Source of the DNA: Oscillospiraceae bacterium
GTDB taxonomy: Bacteria > Bacillota_A > Clostridia > Oscillospirales > Oscillospiraceae
Length of the DNA stretch: 64,000 nucleotides
Direction: 5' to 3'
Assembly: GCA_017939025.1 (NCBI GenBank)
Contig: JAGBAI010000071.1
Span: 1 to 64,000 of the forward strand
Part shown: one piece after another, positions 60,997-64,000 of the stretch
How the letters are laid out: the number at the start of each line of letters is the position of its first letter
Position numbering within the stretch: the first letter of the stretch is position 1
The notes under the pieces: model-generated
The model's input: only the letters and a program-made list of their open reading frames with translations
Told to the model about the DNA's origin: nothing
Database searches by the model: none
Program-made: the position numbers and the translations under genes

Positions 60997-61899
60997 ATGG
61001 GATTTTTTGATAAAATCAAAGCTGGCTTGACCAAGACCAGAGAAGCCCTCAGCGACTCTCTGGGTACCGTTTTTATGGCCAGTGAGATCGATGAGGACTT
61101 TTACGACGAACTGGAGGAAAGCCTGATCCTGGCGGATCTGGGTATGGACACTGCCTTCAAAGCTGTGACCAAGCTGCGCCAGCGGGTCAATAACACCAAT
61201 ATCAAGACTGTGGCGGATGCCAAGGAAGCGCTGAAGGACATTCTGACTGCAATGCTGAATGTGGGTGATCCGGAGCTGAATCTCAGCACCAAGCCCAGTG
61301 TGATCCTGGTCATCGGAGTCAATGGTGTGGGCAAGACTACCACCATCGGCAAAATTGCCAAGCAGCAGGTGGAGGCAGGCAAAAAGGTGCTGCTGGTGGC
61401 AGCGGACACTTTCCGCGCTGCAGCTGCCGATCAGCTGGAAATCTGGGCAGAGCGCAGCGGCGCTTCCATTGTCCGGCAGAATGAGGGCGCAGATCCGGCT
61501 TCCGTTGTCTATGACGGCATCCAGTCTGCCCGGGCCAAGGATGTGGATGTGATCATCATTGACACCGCCGGACGTCTTCATAACAAGGCCAATCTGATGA
61601 ACGAATTGAATAAGATCAGCCGTATTGTAAACCGGGAACTGCCGAACGCAGCGAAGGAAGTGCTGCTGGTTCTGGATGGAACCACGGGCCAGAATGGTCT
61701 GATCCAGGCAAAAACCTTCAAAGAAATTGCCGGCGTTACTGCCATTGCCCTGACCAAGCTGGATGGTACTGCCAAGGGTGGTATCGTCATTGCGGTGGCC
61801 GATGCTCTGCAGATCCCTGTGAAGTATGTGGGTGTGGGCGAAAAGGAAGATGATCTGATGGTGTTCCAGCCGAGGAAATTTGTGGAGGCACTGATCTGA
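60997..61899 (+). CDS. ftsY: Signal recognition particle receptor FtsY
   Basis: FtsY docks SRP-ribosome complexes at the membrane and hydrolyses GTP together with Ffh. The 300 residues comprise the N domain (about 1-85) and the G domain: G1 GVNGVGKTTT, AADTFRAAAADQL (insertion box), DTAGRLHNKANLM (G3) and TKLDGTAKGG (G4). There is almost no acidic A domain, as in many Gram-positive bacteria; the N-terminal amphipathic MGFFDKIKAG helix could bind the membrane. AAGGAAGGA precedes the ATG. Confidence 0.96.
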   Translation: MGFFDKIKAGLTKTREALSDSLGTVFMASEIDEDFYDELEESLILADLGMDTAFKAVTKLRQRVNNTNIKTVADAKEALKDILTAMLNVGDPELNLSTKPSVILVIGVNGVGKTTTIGKIAKQQVEAGKKVLLVAADTFRAAAADQLEIWAERSGASIVRQNEGADPASVVYDGIQSARAKDVDVIIIDTAGRLHNKANLMNELNKISRIVNRELPNAAKEVLLVLDGTTGQNGLIQAKTFKEIAGVTAIALTKLDGTAKGGIVIAVADALQIPVKYVGVGEKEDDLMVFQPRKFVEALI

Positions 61900-61900
61900 T

Positions 61901-62506
61901 ATGAAAGTCGTATTGGCAAGCAAAAATAAGCATAAGCTGGTGGAAATCAGCCAGATTACGGAAAAATTCGGCTTTGATCTGGTACTGCAGTCCGAACTGG
62001 GTGTGGATATTGATGTGGAAGAAACCGGTACTACCTTTGAGGAGAATTCCTTCCTCAAGGCGGAAGCTGTGATGAAGGCCACCGGCCTGCCTGCATTGGC
62101 GGATGATTCCGGCATTGCGGTGGACGCACTGAACGGAGAGCCGGGCATTTACTCCGCCCGGTACGGCTTCGACGATTCACTGGATGACTGGGGAAGGCTG
62201 CTTCTGCTGCTGAAAAATACAGAGCATGTGCCCGATGGTCAGCGTCAGGCTCAGTTCGTCTGTGTTATCACCATGGTGACTCCGGACGGAAAGACCATTC
62301 AGGCCCGGGGGGAGATCCATGGCGAGCTGACCCGGGAAGCCCGGGGCGAAAACGGCTTCGGCTATGACCCCATTTTCTACTATCCCCCCTTGGGCAAGAC
62401 CACAGCCGAGCTGAGCAGCGAGGAAAAAAATCAGGTCTCCCACCGGGCAAACGCATTGAAGGTATTTTATGATAAATTAAAGGAGGCAGGCTATGCTGAC
62501 AAGTAA
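61901..62506 (+). CDS. rdgB: dITP/XTP pyrophosphatase RdgB (HAM1)
   Basis: This house-cleaning enzyme removes deaminated purine nucleotides (dITP, XTP) from the pool. The 201 residues have VLASKNKHKLVEI (phosphate site), TFEENSFLKAEA, ADDSGIAVDALNG with the catalytic Asp pair, GENGFGYDPIFYYP, and SHRANAL near the end. The start follows the ftsY stop codon directly, and the gene overlaps the next by 14 bases. Confidence 0.95.
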   Translation: MKVVLASKNKHKLVEISQITEKFGFDLVLQSELGVDIDVEETGTTFEENSFLKAEAVMKATGLPALADDSGIAVDALNGEPGIYSARYGFDDSLDDWGRLLLLLKNTEHVPDGQRQAQFVCVITMVTPDGKTIQARGEIHGELTREARGENGFGYDPIFYYPPLGKTTAELSSEEKNQVSHRANALKVFYDKLKEAGYADK

Positions 62507-62963
62507 ACAGCGGGCAGAGTTCCGTGCCCAGGCCAATTCTCTGGAAACCACTCTGATGGTGGGTAAGGACGGCGTTACGGAGGCTGTCATTGCCGAAGCA
62601 GACCGGCTGCTGACGGCCCGGGAACTGGTGAAGGGTAAGGTGCTGGAAGCTGCTCTGATGAGCGCAAGAGAAGTATCAGATGCCCTTTGCGAGGGCACCG
62701 GCGCGGAGGGAATTGCCTGTGTGGGCAATAAGTTCGTCATCTGGCGTTTCTCTGAAAAGTGCCAGGAGGCCCGGAATCAGACCGGCCGGGCCAAGCGGAA
62801 GGAGACCCCTAAGAGTAAGGCCGACCCCGTTGGCAAGGGTGCCCGTGCAAGACGGGCAGCTGCCAGAAAGGTTCGGGAGCAGCGCAACGCCTACTTCAAG
62901 GAACTGGCTGTAGAACGGGCTATCGAGCGCAGCAGGGAAAAGCAGCTGCGGGGAGAAGATTGA
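62493..62963 (+). CDS. yhbY: YhbY-type CRM-domain RNA-binding protein with extended tail
   Basis: A ribosome-associated RNA-binding protein, linked in known cases to 50S assembly. The N-terminal 90 residues form the CRM domain: LTSKQRAEFRAQANSLE, VGKDGVTEAVIAEAD, and CEGTGAEGIACVGNKF. A further 60-65 residues, rich in Lys/Arg/Ala/Glu, form a tail not found in the usual 95-100-residue protein. AAGGAGG precedes the ATG and lies within rdgB, so the two genes are coupled. Its neighbour nadD-yqeK is as in Bacillus. Confidence 0.88.
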   Translation: MLTSKQRAEFRAQANSLETTLMVGKDGVTEAVIAEADRLLTARELVKGKVLEAALMSAREVSDALCEGTGAEGIACVGNKFVIWRFSEKCQEARNQTGRAKRKETPKSKADPVGKGARARRAAARKVREQRNAYFKELAVERAIERSREKQLRGED

Positions 62964-62964
62964 T

Positions 62965-63040
62965 CAGTTGACCGTTGAAAGTTGACAGTTGACAATTCGT
63001 TAAATCAAACTGTCAACTGTCAATTGTACACTGTCCACTG
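62965..63040. repeat. Inverted-repeat element with GTTGACAGTTGAC core (family C)
   Basis: TTGACAGTTGACA (62982-62994) and its exact inverted copy TGTCAACTGTCAA (63011-63023) form the core. The outer ends CAGTTGACCGTTG and TACACTGTCCACTG are looser inverted copies. It fills the gap between yhbY and nadD and ends just before the nadD ribosome site. Similar TTGACAGTTGAC-type repeats occur in many Clostridia genomes from general experience. Confidence 0.7.
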
Positions 63041-63056
63041 AAAAAAGGAGGGTACT

Positions 63057-64000
63057 ATGGAACGAATCGGCATTTACGGCGGAACCTTTAACCCACCCCA
63101 CGTTGGTCATATCCAGGCAGCGATCCAGTCGGTGGAAGCGCTGAAGTTGGACAAGCTGCTGGTGATCCCGGACCGGATTGCACCCCACAAGGAAATGCCC
63201 GGAAACTCCGCCACACCCCAGCAGCGGCTGGATATGATTCGTATTGCCTTTGCCGGGCAGGAAAAGATCGAAGTATCTGATCTGGAATTGAACCGGGAAG
63301 GGGTCAGCTATACCTTTGAAACGATCCTGCATTTAAAAGAGGTTTACCCGGAAGCGCAGCTGGTGCTGCTCATGGGTACCGATATCTTCCTGTCCTTCCA
63401 TAGCTGGAAAAATCCCGAAATCATTCTGGAGAATGCCTCATTGGGCGTTTTTTACCGGGGTGAAAAGGGCGAGAAAGCGGCCATTGAAGCGAAAAAAGCA
63501 GAAATGGAAGCCAAGGGGGCCGGCGTAGAGTTGGTGAAGAATGACATCATCAACATTTCCTCCACCCAGATGCGCCGTCTGCTGGCCTTCCGCTGTGCCG
63601 GAGAAATGCTTCCGGATGGTGTGCTGGATTACATCCGGGAACACCGCCTTTACGATACCCGGGCTCCCTGGAAGAACCTTCCTATGGAGGAGCTGGAGAA
63701 GATCGTCATTTCTCTTCTGAACCCCAACCGGGTGGCCCACGTTTTAGGCTGCCGGGATACGGCAGTGGAACTGGCAAAGCACTGGGGTGCCGATGTGACC
63801 GATGCTGCCCGGGCCGGAATCCTCCACGATATTACAAAAGCTATCGACGGCCCCCTGCAATTGACATTGTGTGAGGCCTATGGTAAAATACTCAGTGATT
63901 TTTCCCGCCGTTATCCCAAAACCCTCCATGCTCTGACCGGCAGTTTGGTTGCGGAGCGGATTTTTGGAGAGAATAAAGCGGTGGTGGATGCCATTGAGTG
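63057..64000 (+). CDS. nadD: NadD-YqeK fusion: nicotinate-nucleotide adenylyltransferase plus HD phosphohydrolase (partial)
   Basis: The frame is open to the window end, 314 codons so far. Residues 1-200 are NadD, which makes deamido-NAD: GIYGGTFNPPHVGH (with the HxGH site), LMGTDIF, and the ISSTQMRR motif. After a linker of about 20 residues, from about residue 220, an HD-domain of the YqeK type begins: NRVAHVLGCRDTAVELAK and RAGILHDITKA with the HD pair. YqeK-like proteins hydrolyse diadenosine tetraphosphate. In Bacillus the two are separate adjacent genes. AAAGGAGG precedes the ATG. The 3' end is missing. Confidence 0.92.
   Translation, partial: MERIGIYGGTFNPPHVGHIQAAIQSVEALKLDKLLVIPDRIAPHKEMPGNSATPQQRLDMIRIAFAGQEKIEVSDLELNREGVSYTFETILHLKEVYPEAQLVLLMGTDIFLSFHSWKNPEIILENASLGVFYRGEKGEKAAIEAKKAEMEAKGAGVELVKNDIINISSTQMRRLLAFRCAGEMLPDGVLDYIREHRLYDTRAPWKNLPMEELEKIVISLLNPNRVAHVLGCRDTAVELAKHWGADVTDAARAGILHDITKAIDGPLQLTLCEAYGKILSDFSRRYPKTLHALTGSLVAERIFGENKAVVDAIE

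Overview
The window looks like the chromosome of a gut-type, low-to-mid-GC Firmicute of the class Clostridia, probably an Oscillospirales/Ruminococcaceae relative. The grounds are the gene order (dprA-topA-trmFO, plsX-rnc, smc-ftsY, yhbY-nadD/yqeK), strong AGGAGG-type ribosome binding sites, many ATGA/GTGA start-stop overlaps, a base composition slightly above 50% GC, and palindromic intergenic repeats of a kind common in such genomes. The placement rests on sequence character and gene order only; no database search was possible.

Layout. (1) 1-5215, minus strand: an ATP-grasp ligase, two alpha/beta-hydrolase esterases, a PHP-family phosphatase and MutY. (2) 5216-5841: a tRNA-Arg(ACG) gene followed by a 148-bp tandem repeat that copies the tRNA 3' end and its terminator. 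(3) 5842-19799, plus strand: a stand-alone polyprenyl-phosphate sugar transferase, cardiolipin synthase, the KtrB/KtrA potassium uptake pair, a SpoU-type RNA methylase, dprA, topA, trmFO, plsX, rnc and an N-acetylhexosamine 1-kinase-like gene. (4) 19862-57223: a very large surface-polysaccharide locus. (5) 57246-64000: smc, ftsY, rdgB, yhbY and a nadD-yqeK fusion that runs off the window.

The polysaccharide locus is the main feature. It lies between rnc and smc, which are usually neighbours in Firmicutes. Two transcription blocks can be read from promoters and terminators. Block A (promoter 19862-19890, terminator 38894-38930) has a UDP-GlcNAc 4,6-dehydratase, a small initiating phosphoglycosyl transferase, an SDR reductase, the CapE/CapF/CapG route to UDP-L-FucNAc, a NeuD-like acetyltransferase, several glycosyltransferases, a Wzy-like polymerase, a LicD transferase and a Wzx-like flippase. 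Block B (promoter 38935-38963, terminator 54293-54322) has eleven more glycosyltransferases, a cytosolic-type polysaccharide deacetylase and an ABC exporter of the Wzm/Wzt kind. Beyond it lie a GtrII-like membrane glucosyltransferase on the minus strand and a divergently transcribed GT10 fucosyltransferase with a structured leader. The inference is that the cell makes two exported glycans, one by the Wzx/Wzy route and one by the ABC route, with add-on decorations.

The window has many small palindromic intergenic elements (three families), a set of sigma-A-like promoters with 17-bp spacers and often TTGC-type -35 boxes, and clear terminators. I saw no transposase, phage gene, CRISPR array or rRNA.
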